Shown: positions 1-11,008 of the stretch, in pieces
How positions within the stretch are numbered: position 1 is the first letter of the stretch
Layout of the letters: each line of letters begins with the position of its first letter
Assembly: GCF_002019645.1 (NCBI RefSeq)
Contig: NZ_KV917374.1
Span: forward strand, 4,982,369 to 5,046,368
Length of the DNA stretch: 64,000 bases
Direction: 5' to 3'
From: Litchfieldia alkalitelluris
Lineage (GTDB): Bacteria > Bacillota > Bacilli > Bacillales > Bacillaceae_L
Position numbers and translations under genes: made by a program
The notes under the pieces: generated by a model
Database searches by the model: none
Told to the model about the DNA's origin: nothing
The model's input: only the letters and a program-made list of their open reading frames with translations

Positions 1-56
1 GCTATTGGTCCCCCACAATTTGTTATACGACTTATCTTACTGTAAATTTTAAAATT

Positions 57-181
57 AGCGGAGATTTTCCGGTTAACGGCAAAATAGAGCTTGGTTCAGC
101 CTATAAGCGGAGTATTTCCGATTAAGCAAAGAACAACAACCCATTTTTATGTTTTTTGAGTCAATAGGCGGAATCCTTCCG
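57..181. repeat. Three CGGA...TCCG short palindromes in the left-edge spacer
   Basis: Three imperfect copies of a CGGA-(N4-5)-TCCG palindrome sit about 50-60 bases apart, at roughly 57-73, 107-120 and 167-181, each preceded by AG or GG. They lie in the 476-base gene-free left edge, where I see no coding sequence. They may be copies of a dispersed intergenic motif or protein sites; nothing in the window decides between these. Confidence 0.35.
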
Positions 182-407
182 TCTATTTAAGCTATTTTAA
201 GTGCTAATTCCCAATTAAGAGAACTTTCTCCACTTATTTTCAACAACCCATTCTGACTCCTTCATCTGGGGCCGTGATGGTCCGCTCTTATGTGGTTGGG
301 GGGAGTAGAATATTGAGAAAGGAGATGCACTGCTAACGAATAGCGATCTTGAAGAAATAGAAATCTCTTACTAAAGTAACTGGTTGCGGCTATTTCAACA
401 GGCAAAC

Positions 408-443
408 AAAAAAATGCCTCAATATAAACTGAGACATTTTTTT
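408..443 (-). terminator. Rho-independent terminator of the GH43/GH51 operon
   Basis: A hairpin with arms close to AAAAAAATGCCTC and GAGACATTTTTTT lies just beyond the stop codon of the GH43 gene. Read on the minus strand the stem ends in a run of T, as expected for an intrinsic terminator of the minus-strand arabinoxylan operon. Confidence 0.8.
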
Positions 444-476
444 CAATTGCAAAACCGATACAAAAAGCAGTACAAA

Positions 477-1895
477 TTATTCCAGTATAAAAGAAGCTAA
501 ACCGGCACTCCCATTTCCTTTATAGGTAAAATACAATGGTTGAATATCATCCGGAATGACGATGTCAGAAGAGTATTCCGTCCATACATTCGTAAAATCA
601 ACAGGTATCTCAGCAAGCGCTGCACCATCCCATGAAGTTTTCACCTCAAATACACCTTTACAATATCCCCGCACCTTAATTTTGATTTTCTTTATATCCT
701 GACAATCAAAATATTTAAATCCCGCAGTAGCAGAATCCTGCATATTAGCAATATATCCTATTTCCTCATCCCCATCTTTTCCATCCTGGGTGATCTTCGG
801 GAATTGGCTGTCCATCCATAAACCACCTGAATACTTTGCCTCATCTCGACAGAACAGATTGCACGCAAGATATGCTGGATACTCTCCACGTCCGATAAGT
901 GGTCCGCCATTTGGTCCACAGGACGTCATCTCTACTTGAGGAATAGTTCCATCTTTTAGAATTTTAATAGGCTCAATACATCCCTGACGACTGAAGCTTG
1001 ATCCATTTGTATGTCGATGATAAAAAATATACCATTTGCCATTCATTTCAATAATACTGCCATGATTATTGCCACCATAAAACATTGGTTTATCCGCCGG
1101 TTTGTAAGAATCAATATGGAGATCATTATTGCTTACAATTACGCCCTTGTATTCAAAACCTTTTGTTGGATTTTTGCTGGTGGCATAACACAGTTCATGC
1201 ATCACGATCGAGGAATATAGCAAATAATAGGTATCTCCCATCTTTCTCATCGAAGGCGCTTCAAAAAACTCATGCCCCTCAAAACCACTACCTGCACTAT
1301 AAGGCTCACTTGGTGCGATAAATACCGGTTCTTCTACAATGGTAAGCATATCCGGACCGAGAACCGTTGCCATAGCTCCCTTTCTGGATTTATCACCCGC
1401 TGCACAAAAACCAGTATACAGATACGTTTTATCTCCTTCGGTCAGTAAGCCAGGATCAAACTGTGGTTGATCTCCTTCTCTTTCCCCAAGACGTGTTCCA
1501 TCTGCATAATGTACATATCCATAGAATTCATATTTTCCTGCTGGAGTATCGCAAACAGCTACTGATACAACGGATACTTTATCTAGAACATAGTACAAAT
1601 AATATTTTCCATCATGTCCAACCGTGACATCTGGAGCATATAAACACATATTTTCAGCATAATTCAGAGGATCATCTGTTTTTTTATAAATAACACCCTC
1701 ATACCGCCAATCCCCCAAATCATCCGCCGGGGCTGACCAACATACATAATCATTCAAGCAAAATACATGCCCATTAAAGCGGTCATGGGAGCCATAAATA
1801 TACACTCTGTCATTAAACACATAAGGTTCCGCATCAGGAATATACTCCCATGAAGGGAGGTAAGGATTCACGCCTTGTTTTTTCTGTGTTTCCAC
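477..1895 (-). CDS. GH43 family beta-xylosidase / alpha-L-arabinofuranosidase
   Basis: Family 43 glycoside hydrolase predicted to remove arabinose or xylose from arabinoxylo-oligosaccharides in the cytoplasm. A five-bladed-propeller catalytic domain fills about residues 15-330, with the general base Asp in DAEPYVF near residue 22, a modulating Asp in APDV near 90 and the acid Glu in FFEAPS near 213. The last 120 residues look like a carbohydrate-binding beta-sandwich. No signal peptide is seen. I chose the GTG at 1895, which has GAGGTG six bases upstream; another GTG at 1904 is possible. It follows the GH51 gene by 16 bases, so both probably share one transcript. Exact substrate specificity cannot be read from sequence. 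Confidence 0.88.
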   Translation of the reverse strand: METQKKQGVNPYLPSWEYIPDAEPYVFNDRVYIYGSHDRFNGHVFCLNDYVCWSAPADDLGDWRYEGVIYKKTDDPLNYAENMCLYAPDVTVGHDGKYYLYYVLDKVSVVSVAVCDTPAGKYEFYGYVHYADGTRLGEREGDQPQFDPGLLTEGDKTYLYTGFCAAGDKSRKGAMATVLGPDMLTIVEEPVFIAPSEPYSAGSGFEGHEFFEAPSMRKMGDTYYLLYSSIVMHELCYATSKNPTKGFEYKGVIVSNNDLHIDSYKPADKPMFYGGNNHGSIIEMNGKWYIFYHRHTNGSSFSRQGCIEPIKILKDGTIPQVEMTSCGPNGGPLIGRGEYPAYLACNLFCRDEAKYSGGLWMDSQFPKITQDGKDGDEEIGYIANMQDSATAGFKYFDCQDIKKIKIKVRGYCKGVFEVKTSWDGAALAEIPVDFTNVWTEYSSDIVIPDDIQPLYFTYKGNGSAGLASFILE

Positions 1896-1911
1896 TGTAA
1901 GCACCTCATCT

Positions 1912-3531
<1,620 letters not shown>

Positions 3532-3579
3532 CTATCTGTTACCATAGCCATTTTATTTACTTTTGAGAGAGTGTGTTGC

Positions 3580-5277
3580 TTACCATTCTCCTCGAACACG
3601 AGCTTGAACAACATCTGTGTAGAACTGCTCGTAGCTATCTACATCTAAAGCTCTATAAGCTTTAACAAAGTCATTCCATTCTTTTTCAAAATCAGCTGGT
3701 TTAGCTAAAGCAATTTTTGCATAGTGCAGTCTTATGATTTGATCAGCACGTTCTTGGAAGATCTGTGAGTCAGAGCCTTGTTCCATATTGGCACTCCATG
3801 CAGGATACCAAGGACGATCATCTGGAGCAGAAAATAACTCAGAGAATGTTTTGATACCATAAGCGTCAAGGTACTCTTTGTCCGCCTCAGTATATGTCGC
3901 TAAAGCAACCTCAGGTTGTCTTCGCGGTTCAACTGCATTTCCATCAGAGAAAGAACCATTAATTCGAGGCCAGTTCCACTCAAATGTCTTCATTCCTACT
4001 TTTTCTCTTTCTACCTCATTTTGAGCAAGTTCGATTTGTTCTTGCGTACGGTAGAAACGTCCATTTTCATCTACACTGTAATGTTCATCTTCAAAGCCCC
4101 AAAAAACAAGCTTTTGCATGTCTTCTTTAACTAATTCATTCCAGTATTGAATAATACGTTCTGGATTTTCAGCATCTACTGTAATACCAGCTCCACGGTT
4201 CCCTACAAATGCTGGAGGATCTAGGTATTGATCTTTAATATTCTCATCAAACACAATTGGTAAAGCCATAAACTCACGATCAGGATTCCCTGCGTCTCTT
4301 AATGCAGTAATAGCATCTGCAAACTGCCAACCATAGTCAAAGAATCCTAGTACACGACCAGAAGATAGCTTTGAAATATATTCATCATAATTTGCAACAA
4401 ATAATTCTTTATCAAGCAATCCCTTTGCGTTAAGATCATTTACAGTTTTTAACCAACGCTTTGCATGTTCAGAATCAGCGAAAACACTAGCTTCGTGTGT
4501 GTCCATATCAACCATTACCCCACCGTCATTAGGGTATCCTGCTAAGTGGTTTGGAATATTGGAAAATGCAAAGAATCTCCAGTCATAAGTCAATCCACTA
4601 AATGGGATGACGTTCATACCTTCAATCTGCGGGTTTTCAGAAGCATAGCGTTCGATAATTTCAAAGTACTCATCCAATGTCTTAATTTCTGGAAAGCCGT
4701 ATTCTTTAAGTATCCCCCGTTGAATCCAAAACGCACCTTGGTCAATGTTAGGATTAGGAATAAACTCATTTACATCTGCACCGAATGGTAAGTAATAAAT
4801 ATTTCCATCATCCATTGTAAATCGGTCAAGATATGGTCCATAAGCAGCAAGAATATCAGGACCATGTTCTTCAAGAAGATCATTTAATGGGATAAATGCT
4901 CCAGCTTCTAACATTGTATCGATTGCAGCATCTGGTATAACAACGTCAGGGTAGTCATCACTCGCAACCATAACCCCAATTTTTGTATTCAAGTCACCAA
5001 CAATATGCTCAAGCTTAAAGTTAACACCTGTTTTGTCCTCAAGAATTTTACCAATTCTGGTCGTATTGCTTTCGATATCTTTCCCTGGGACTGCGGCGTT
5101 AAAGTAAGTATACGTGACTGGTGTTCTATCAACCTCACCATTCTGTTCTTCTGAATTCGTATCATTTTGTACATCTTTATTTTCATTTGTAGAAGTTTTA
5201 TCATCATTTGAACAAGCGGCGAAGACTAAAAACAACAAAAATATTAATAATAATGCCGATAATTTTCTCTTGATCAC
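3580..5277 (-). CDS. Extracellular sugar-binding lipoprotein (LplA-like ABC solute-binding protein)
   Basis: Solute-binding lipoprotein of a carbohydrate ABC importer. An N-terminal signal sequence of basic residues and a hydrophobic stretch ends in a lipobox LVFAAC, so the mature protein would be lipid-anchored outside the membrane; an acidic Asn/Glu-rich linker follows. At about 565 aa it has the length of the large LplA/YtcQ-type proteins that bind oligosaccharides. The GTG at 5277 is chosen because AAGGGGG lies seven bases upstream. It is the first gene of the minus-strand arabinoxylan operon, opposite an AraC regulator. The two permease genes that usually accompany this family are absent here, so membrane partners must be encoded elsewhere. 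Confidence 0.85.
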   Translation of the reverse strand: MIKRKLSALLLIFLLFLVFAACSNDDKTSTNENKDVQNDTNSEEQNGEVDRTPVTYTYFNAAVPGKDIESNTTRIGKILEDKTGVNFKLEHIVGDLNTKIGVMVASDDYPDVVIPDAAIDTMLEAGAFIPLNDLLEEHGPDILAAYGPYLDRFTMDDGNIYYLPFGADVNEFIPNPNIDQGAFWIQRGILKEYGFPEIKTLDEYFEIIERYASENPQIEGMNVIPFSGLTYDWRFFAFSNIPNHLAGYPNDGGVMVDMDTHEASVFADSEHAKRWLKTVNDLNAKGLLDKELFVANYDEYISKLSSGRVLGFFDYGWQFADAITALRDAGNPDREFMALPIVFDENIKDQYLDPPAFVGNRGAGITVDAENPERIIQYWNELVKEDMQKLVFWGFEDEHYSVDENGRFYRTQEQIELAQNEVEREKVGMKTFEWNWPRINGSFSDGNAVEPRRQPEVALATYTEADKEYLDAYGIKTFSELFSAPDDRPWYPAWSANMEQGSDSQIFQERADQIIRLHYAKIALAKPADFEKEWNDFVKAYRALDVDSYEQFYTDVVQARVRGEW

Positions 5278-5368
5278 CTTAATACCCCCTTGAAAATGTT
5301 TTATGCACATCTAGCTAAAAGAAACTTTAAACCTTATCTATACCTATCACCCCCTTAAGTTCAAATTA

Positions 5369-5382
5369 TTAAAACGCTTTCA
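5369..5382 (-). promoter_or_regulatory. Candidate CcpA cre site upstream of the binding-protein operon
   Basis: On the minus strand the sequence TGAAAGCGTTTTAA matches the Bacillus cre consensus TGWNANCGNTNWCA at all but one position. It lies about 90 bases upstream of the solute-binding-protein start, in the 412-base divergent spacer, where carbon catabolite control of an arabinoxylan operon would be expected. No other element in the spacer is clear. Confidence 0.55.
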
Positions 5383-5689
5383 TTTGCATTGTTAAAAAAC
5401 CATACTGCCTGACAATTCGCCCTGAGTAAAAACGAAATATACTTAGCCTTGGCGTATGCTCTCCGTGCGATTAACTTAGTTTGTTAATGCAACAAAGTGC
5501 ATGAATTAACTCCTTGAGTCTATTATTTTAATCATCACTTATTAAAAAATGAATCATTGGAATTTACAGAAAAATGATGCATAATAATAATAATTTACTA
5601 TATTTTGAGTTTGATATTTTATGTGTTGACATTAAAGACCTAATGATGCCATGTGATTAGTAAGTAACATAAGGATTAGGAGAATAGCT

Positions 5690-6535
5690 ATGACAAAGAT
5701 TTTCTATGTAGAATATGATGCTGCACATACAAATAATTTTGAATTTGATATCCCTAAAGGTCATGACTGTTGGCTTCTTGTTGTCACTCAAACTCCTGCT
5801 CTATTCTTGGTGAATGGTGAAATCAAAGAATATCCTGCGCACAGCGCGATCTTATATCAACCACATCAGAAAATATACTATAGGGCTTGTGCTGATCAAT
5901 ATGTAAATAACTGGGTACGTTTTGAAACCAATGAACCTTATGTTACCGAAACCATTCTTCCTCGTGGAATCCCGTTTGCGTTGGGTGATCCGGATTATTG
6001 CCACAAGCTATTTCAGCTACTTGTTGCAGAGAACTCTTTTGATCAAACCTATGGAGAATCATCAACGGGTTATTTATTGAAAATTCTGTTTAATAAACTC
6101 TTGGAATCTTACTTCCAAACAGAGATTTCCCCACAATACTATACGCTTATAAATCTTCGAACAGAAATTTACAATAACCCTAGTAAAGACTGGAGTGTTC
6201 CAAAAATGTCGGAATCTATTCACCTTAGTCCTGGCTATCTACAGACACTCTATAAAAACACATTTGGTATTTCCTGTATGGACGACGTCATCTTCAGCCG
6301 AATTCGTCTTGCCAAAGAATATTTAATGCTCAGTACCTATACCATTACTGAAATAGCCTTTCGCTGTGGATACAATAATGTAGAACATTTTTGCCGGCAA
6401 TTCAAACAAAAGACTGGAAGTACTCCATTAAGATTTCGCAACAATGGTGCCAGTTCAGGAGTTGAACCGCTAAATTCCAGTGAAAAAAATAAGTTGGATT
6501 CAAATGCCCAATCTATTACCCTTGAATTGTCCTAG
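5690..6535 (+). CDS. AraC family transcriptional regulator
   Basis: AraC-type regulator of 281 aa with an N-terminal cupin-like sensor (about residues 10-120) and a C-terminal double helix-turn-helix (about 165-255) ending in the typical YNNVEHFCRQFKQKTGSTP signature. The start has AAGGATTAGGAG upstream. It is transcribed away from the arabinoxylan operon, sharing a roughly 410-base intergenic region, so it most likely activates that operon in response to a pentose or oligosaccharide. This role is inferred from position. The C-terminal 30 residues after the HTH are polar and not conserved-looking. Confidence 0.88.
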   Translation: MTKIFYVEYDAAHTNNFEFDIPKGHDCWLLVVTQTPALFLVNGEIKEYPAHSAILYQPHQKIYYRACADQYVNNWVRFETNEPYVTETILPRGIPFALGDPDYCHKLFQLLVAENSFDQTYGESSTGYLLKILFNKLLESYFQTEISPQYYTLINLRTEIYNNPSKDWSVPKMSESIHLSPGYLQTLYKNTFGISCMDDVIFSRIRLAKEYLMLSTYTITEIAFRCGYNNVEHFCRQFKQKTGSTPLRFRNNGASSGVEPLNSSEKNKLDSNAQSITLELS

Positions 6536-6965
6536 TATTGCTTTAATCAATCAAGTCTTTTTATCTACTAATCATTGTGACTGTACACTGGCCAATAAAA
6601 GAAATTGATAAATACTAAACTAGGCATGAAAAAGAGGCATTGAAAATATAACATGCAGGCACTTTAAATAAGTAGAAAATTGAGTTTTAACCGTAAAGAT
6701 TTAGTAGCTTTTAAAACGTTTTTGATTTATTTAATCATACGATTATTCAGTCTTAGATACATTGAATTTTCCTCACATATTTTTGATATATTCTTAGATT
6801 ATGATACAAGAACGGCTAGTTTTTGAATTTGTAAAATAGAAACATAACGAAAATGAGTAATAAGTTATTGGTTTTCATACTTAACCTAGTGTATCAACAG
6901 CTTAAATCATGGATTTTTTTTATAAGTGCGACTGTATCCTGTACAATTGTCCCTCTGATCGCACG
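6536..6965. other. AT-rich spacer without recognisable gene
   Basis: About 430 bases between the AraC regulator and the shared terminator. It is AT-rich and holds only short open frames. A weak hairpin with TGCGA/TCGCA ends lies near 6926-6963. I see no support for a gene or RNA here. Confidence 0.5.
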
Positions 6966-7003
6966 AAAAATAGGACCTCCATCAATATGGAGGTCCTATT
7001 TTT
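6966..7003. terminator. Bidirectional intrinsic terminator
   Basis: Perfect 17-base arms, AAAAATAGGACCTCCAT and its complement, around a CAAT loop, with A and T runs on both sides. It ends the cystine symporter transcript on the minus strand and could also end rightward transcription from the AraC gene. Confidence 0.92.
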
Positions 7004-7040
7004 AACTACATACAAAAATGAAAGCATAACAGAGAGCCTT

Positions 7041-8435
7041 TTAAAGACCAGTTTCTCTTTCAATCGCATCAGGATTGTTGAATGTTTTGATATTGAGCTT
7101 GTTCATAATTCTAGATGTTAATGTGCCTGAGACCATCGCTCCATTTACATTTAATGCTGTACGTCCCATGTCAATTAGTGGCTCTACAGAGATAAGTAGA
7201 CCTGCTAAAGCTACTGGTAGATTCATAGAGGAAAGTACGATTAATGCTGCAAATGTAGCACCTCCACCAACACCGGCGATACCAAACGATGCTACTCCAA
7301 CAATAAGAATCAATTGAACGATAAATCCGGGTGATAGTGGGTCAATTCCCTGTGATGGTGCGATCATCACTGCTAACATCGCTGGATAAATTCCCGCACA
7401 CCCATTCTGTCCAATGGTTGCACCAAACGAAGCAGACATATTGGCAATACCTTGATCGACTCCTAAGCTATTTTTCTGCGCTTGAATATTAAGCGGAATC
7501 GTACCTGCACTTGAACGTGATGTAAAGGCAAACCCTAGCACCGGTAAAACCTTACGAAGGAATGTGAACGGGTTCAGTCCAAACAGACCAACTACAATTA
7601 AGTGAATGATAAACATCGCTAGTAACGCAATATAGGAAGCTCCTACAAATTTACCTAACTCTAGTATTCCTGCCACATTCGTATTGGCTACTGTGTTTGC
7701 CATTAATCCCAAGATACCATATGGTGTTAAACGAAGAATAAGTGTTACGATCCGCATGACAATCGCATATATAGCATTCATCCAATCAACAAAAACCTTT
7801 GCTTGTTTAGGTTGTTTTCTACGAACTCCAAGAACAGCAATACCAACAATGATTGAAAAGATAACGACTGCAATTGTGGATGTAGCACGAGCGCCTGTCA
7901 TATCTAAAAATGGATTAGACGGGATAAAGCTTAAGATTTGTTGTGGTATAGTTAAATCTTGAACAGTGCCTAATCTTTCTTCTAAGGCCAACCCTCGATC
8001 ACTCTCCGCTTGACCAGCTTCAATTTGACTAGCGTCTAAATTAAAGATTGAAGCGGCCCCTATACCAACGACAGCTGCTACCATTGCGGTTGCTACCAGA
8101 ATACCGATGATCCATGCGGACATTTTTCCTAAATCAGAAGACTTTTCCAAATTAATAATTGACTGAATGATCGACACCATAATAAGTGGTATTACAATCA
8201 TCATTAATAAGCTTACATAGCCTCTTCCAACAATGTTAAACCAGTCGGTCGTTGTGGTAACAACCACTGAGCCTGGTTCATAAGCTAACTGCAAAAATGT
8301 TCCTAGTAATATACCAAGACCTAATCCGGTAAATACACGCTTACTAAAAGAAACGTGCTTCTTTTGCATATAAAATAAAAGACCAATAAGTGCAAGCATG
8401 ATGATAATATTAAGTAAAATAAATAAAGTATTCAC
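7041..8435 (-). CDS. tcyP: L-cystine uptake symporter TcyP
   Basis: Sodium:dicarboxylate symporter (DAACS) family protein of 464 aa, closely resembling Bacillus TcyP in length and sequence, predicted to import L-cystine across the cytoplasmic membrane. At least eight hydrophobic segments are visible. The family's re-entrant loop regions are present (FTSRSSAGTIPLN near residue 285 and the GGGATFAA region near 395). The GTG start at 8435 has AAGGA and GGAGG upstream. It is monocistronic, with its own promoter and terminator. In Bacillus this gene is controlled by CymR according to cysteine supply; a TTGGAAT element just downstream of the -10 box could be such a site, but I cannot verify the motif. 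Confidence 0.92.
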   Translation of the reverse strand: MNTLFILLNIIIMLALIGLLFYMQKKHVSFSKRVFTGLGLGILLGTFLQLAYEPGSVVVTTTTDWFNIVGRGYVSLLMMIVIPLIMVSIIQSIINLEKSSDLGKMSAWIIGILVATAMVAAVVGIGAASIFNLDASQIEAGQAESDRGLALEERLGTVQDLTIPQQILSFIPSNPFLDMTGARATSTIAVVIFSIIVGIAVLGVRRKQPKQAKVFVDWMNAIYAIVMRIVTLILRLTPYGILGLMANTVANTNVAGILELGKFVGASYIALLAMFIIHLIVVGLFGLNPFTFLRKVLPVLGFAFTSRSSAGTIPLNIQAQKNSLGVDQGIANMSASFGATIGQNGCAGIYPAMLAVMIAPSQGIDPLSPGFIVQLILIVGVASFGIAGVGGGATFAALIVLSSMNLPVALAGLLISVEPLIDMGRTALNVNGAMVSGTLTSRIMNKLNIKTFNNPDAIERETGL

Positions 8436-8527
8436 CTTTTCCTTACTCCTCCTTCAAGTACTGGTGCAACTAATCGAGATACGATAAATCCTCTTCATCA
8501 TAATAATCCGATTAATTCACTTGGAAT

Positions 8528-8556
8528 AGATTACAATGATTATTGACTTGTGTCAA
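8528..8556 (-). promoter_or_regulatory. SigA-type promoter of tcyP
   Basis: On the minus strand a consensus -35 TTGACA (8556-8551) is separated by exactly 17 bases from a -10 TAATCT (8533-8528). It lies about 95 bases upstream of the symporter start and is the best housekeeping promoter seen in this part of the window. Confidence 0.75.
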
Positions 8557-9050
8557 ACATCTTTAACTACTCTCTCTGCTAATCTTTAGAGAAAGATAAA
8601 CTAGAAACTGTTATCTCCGAGTCAAGCATAAAAAAAGGCTCCTACTTTCGTTAATTCAAAAGAAAGGGACTAGGCACGCAACCATTTACCGTAATGACTA
8701 ACGCAAAAAAAGCGACGATACCTAAGCGATTTAGACCCTAAAATACCGTCACTACAACGTTCAATGGATACTGGTAATCGTGTCGAAATAAGTTACTATT
8801 TATTGAGTTAAAAAAGATAGAGGTTTAGCGAATCGGAAATGCACATTTACCTCTGTATCATTCATTTACCAAATCCATCCAGATTAAATTAATAAATACC
8901 AAATACATTCATTCTTTTGTAATCGGTTCAACAGACTTCAAGTAATCAGTAGGAACAAATTAAAAATGAAGAATTGTTCCATTTACTGGTTAAAACAAGC
9001 AGCTAAGCTATGCAAGGGCATGAGGAGTGAAAAAAATTTAATATTGTTAT
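8557..9050. other. Spacer without recognisable gene
   Basis: Nearly 500 bases upstream of the tcyP promoter. Both strands are interrupted by stops in every frame. There is an imperfect hairpin near 8640-8675 (CTACTTTC pairing with GAAAGGGACTAG) and no coding remnant that I can recognise. Confidence 0.45.
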
Positions 9051-9317
9051 TTAGTTAATCTGGCTAGACATATCATTTTGATATAGACTAAATTCATATT
9101 GAGCATTAGTATGCCCCTTCTGAGCAGAACTTCTTAACATATTTAGAGCTTCTTCTCTTTCACTTCTTTCCACCATGTTCTAATATGTAAATTCCTGCTT
9201 CATATTGTGCTACAGGATCTCCTTGCTCTGCCTTTACCTTTACCCTTTGCCATTCTCTCTTGCAATTCTCGGCACTTCACGGATTGTACTTATTACATTT
9301 TTTAGCATTCCTGACAA
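9051..9317 (-). pseudogene. Sel1-repeat protein remnant (frameshifted)
   Basis: A good ribosome-binding site (GAGAGGTGA) precedes a TTG start at 9317 reading MSGMLKNVISTIREVPRIAR. The frame then breaks and resumes in other frames as AEQGDPVAQYEAGIY and later as ALNMLRSSAQKGHTNAQYE, ending at a TAA at 9051. The A-x-x-G-D/H-x-x-A-Q-Y spacing is that of Sel1-like tetratricopeptide repeats. At least two frameshifts are needed, so this is a decayed gene. Confidence 0.65.
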
Positions 9318-9510
9318 ACGTATCACCTCTCACTTATGATCCTTGTATATTGTGACCTAACAGAAAAAAATTAAACAAGCTAATCTAGGCCTGTTTTAGC
9401 ACCTCAAAAAATGCTACTTCCATCGAAGAAGTAACGTTAATTGATTCTATCTGGTTTCATTACCACCAATATTATTCTTAAGTAATGTTAGGACTTTTAT
9501 TTCCTAATAT

Positions 9511-9744
9511 CTATTCTTCCTCAGTTAATTCAACATTAGCTACGTCCTTAAACTGAACAAAGTCGAATTGATTAGTCCTTACTTCAATTGGAAGTTGCTT
9601 AGTTAATGGATCAACATAATTCCCCCTACCGATTATGTCTGTAGTGTTTTGCCATGAATATCCTCGCTTTTTAACATTTCTCTTTTACTTGATCACGTGC
9701 AAGGAAATCCGTTTCTGTTAACTCCGTACCATTACCTCATACAT
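9511..9744 (-). pseudogene. Decayed small gene of unknown function
   Basis: On the minus strand an AAGGAAAGGGG site precedes ATG at 9744, and coding sequence can be followed across two frame changes: MYE, then NGTELTETDFLARDQVKEK, then KRGYSWQNTTDIIGRGNYVD and onward to a TAG at 9511. The last part reads cleanly for about 50 codons. The protein would have been about 75-80 aa. I do not recognise the family. Confidence 0.5.
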
Positions 9745-9898
9745 CTTTTTCCCCTTTCCTTCTTCAATCAACCTGTTTATTATCCTTTGAATTCAACAAC
9801 CCCTATAATAAAACAACAATCATTTAGAAAAGAGCCTTTTAAAAAAACGATATTATGATGAATTCTCCATTTTATTAAGAGAATAATAGATTTTTAAA

Positions 9899-9944
9899 AA
9901 AAAGAAATCCTTTCCTCGTATTAAGAGTCGGATTTCTTTTTATG
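9899..9944 (-). terminator. Terminator after the small zinc-ribbon gene
   Basis: AAAAGAAATCC and GGATTTCTTTT arms enclose about 20 bases immediately downstream of the 38-aa gene on the minus strand. This is consistent with an intrinsic terminator, although the loop is long. Confidence 0.6.
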
Positions 9945-9948
9945 TACA

Positions 9949-10065
9949 TTATTTAATTCTACGACCACAATAATTGCAAGTATCGTAATTGTAATCAGTC
10001 AATTTACCGCAATTGTCACATGTAGTGTAACCAAAGCGAATAGCGATAGTTTTTAACCAGCTCAT
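9949..10065 (-). CDS. Small zinc-ribbon protein (38 aa)
   Basis: A 38-residue protein starting MSWLKTIAIRFGYTTC, with two knuckles CDNC (residues 16-19) and CNYC (30-33), forming one compact zinc ribbon with a basic tail GRRIK. The start is fixed by a strong AAAGGAGGGG site six bases upstream. A terminator follows. Short single zinc-ribbon proteins of this type are common in Bacillaceae but mostly lack assigned functions. It has its own leader and terminator and no obvious operon partner. Confidence 0.72.
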   Translation of the reverse strand: MSWLKTIAIRFGYTTCDNCGKLTDYNYDTCNYCGRRIK

Positions 10066-10191
10066 TATTTCCCCTCCTTTTCAACTAGGTACATAGGTAT
10101 ATGAATATTATACCATAATTGTATAGTTTTGGTAGTATTAACTATCAATACTAGTTTCAAATCTACTACAGAAAATCAGATGTAAATAACA

Positions 10192-10686
10192 TCATTTACG
10201 TAAGACTTTTTCAGTAACTTCAGTTAATACCTCTCCTTCAATATCCTTCCCGAGAAGTTTTCCCTTTCCAAAGAAATCACCGTCTTTAAATCCCCCTTCA
10301 TAGACTAAATTACCTTTATCCCCAAAGAATTTCCCCTGTCCATGCCATTTTCCATTTCGAAAATCACCTTCATACATGACATACCCCTTATGAAATTGCT
10401 TCCCAAAACCATTCATCTCATCCACTTTAAATTCGCCTTCATAGATTAATGCCCCGTTTTGACCAAACAATTTCCCGTAACCATGCTTTTTACCACTTTT
10501 GAACTCACATTCGTACTGAAGAGTTCCATCTTCACGATAATATTTTCCATATCCATGGAACTGGTTATCATACATTTCCCCTTCATACTCTAATTTCCCA
10601 TTTCGGTAGTACACTCTCTTCTTACTACTAGTTTCTGCGATCAAACTACTTGCAGTATTAATTAATTTTTTTAGAACTGTCAGCAT
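10192..10686 (-). CDS. MORN-repeat protein
   Basis: A 164-aa protein made of about six MORN motifs (pattern YEGEF..G..HGYGK), spaced about 22-24 residues from position 26 to 150, after a short helical N-terminus. MORN repeats form elongated beta-sheets and often mediate protein or lipid contacts. No signal peptide or catalytic domain is seen, so its role is unknown. The start at 10686 has AGGAGGAGC upstream. It appears monocistronic; the neighbouring DNA is decayed. Confidence 0.85.
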   Translation of the reverse strand: MLTVLKKLINTASSLIAETSSKKRVYYRNGKLEYEGEMYDNQFHGYGKYYREDGTLQYECEFKSGKKHGYGKLFGQNGALIYEGEFKVDEMNGFGKQFHKGYVMYEGDFRNGKWHGQGKFFGDKGNLVYEGGFKDGDFFGKGKLLGKDIEGEVLTEVTEKVLRK

Positions 10687-11008
10687 AATATTGCTCCTCC
10701 TGTTCGAAACCCTTTCGGTAGATTACTAGATTTTTCATACAAGCAATCATATTGGTTAAATATTCCTAGAAAAAAATTACAAATAATATTATATAAAAAC
10801 GTTCCACATTTTGGCAATAAAAATGTGGTTCACTGTTCAATGTGTTACATGCTCTTGAACTTTTCTATCACCAATTTCATCCCAGTTAATCCTAACTACT
10901 CTACATACCCACCAGATAATAGCCAACTATGTTATAGTATGATTGATATTTTAAATGCGAATAAAAACAGTCCGTCGCCGTAAACGATAAGAACTTCAAC
11001 GCAATGGG
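10687..11008. other. Spacer between MORN gene and phosphotransferase
   Basis: About 320 AT-rich bases between two divergent genes. Promoters must lie here, but I see no convincing -35/-10 pair, operator or RNA element. Confidence 0.4.
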
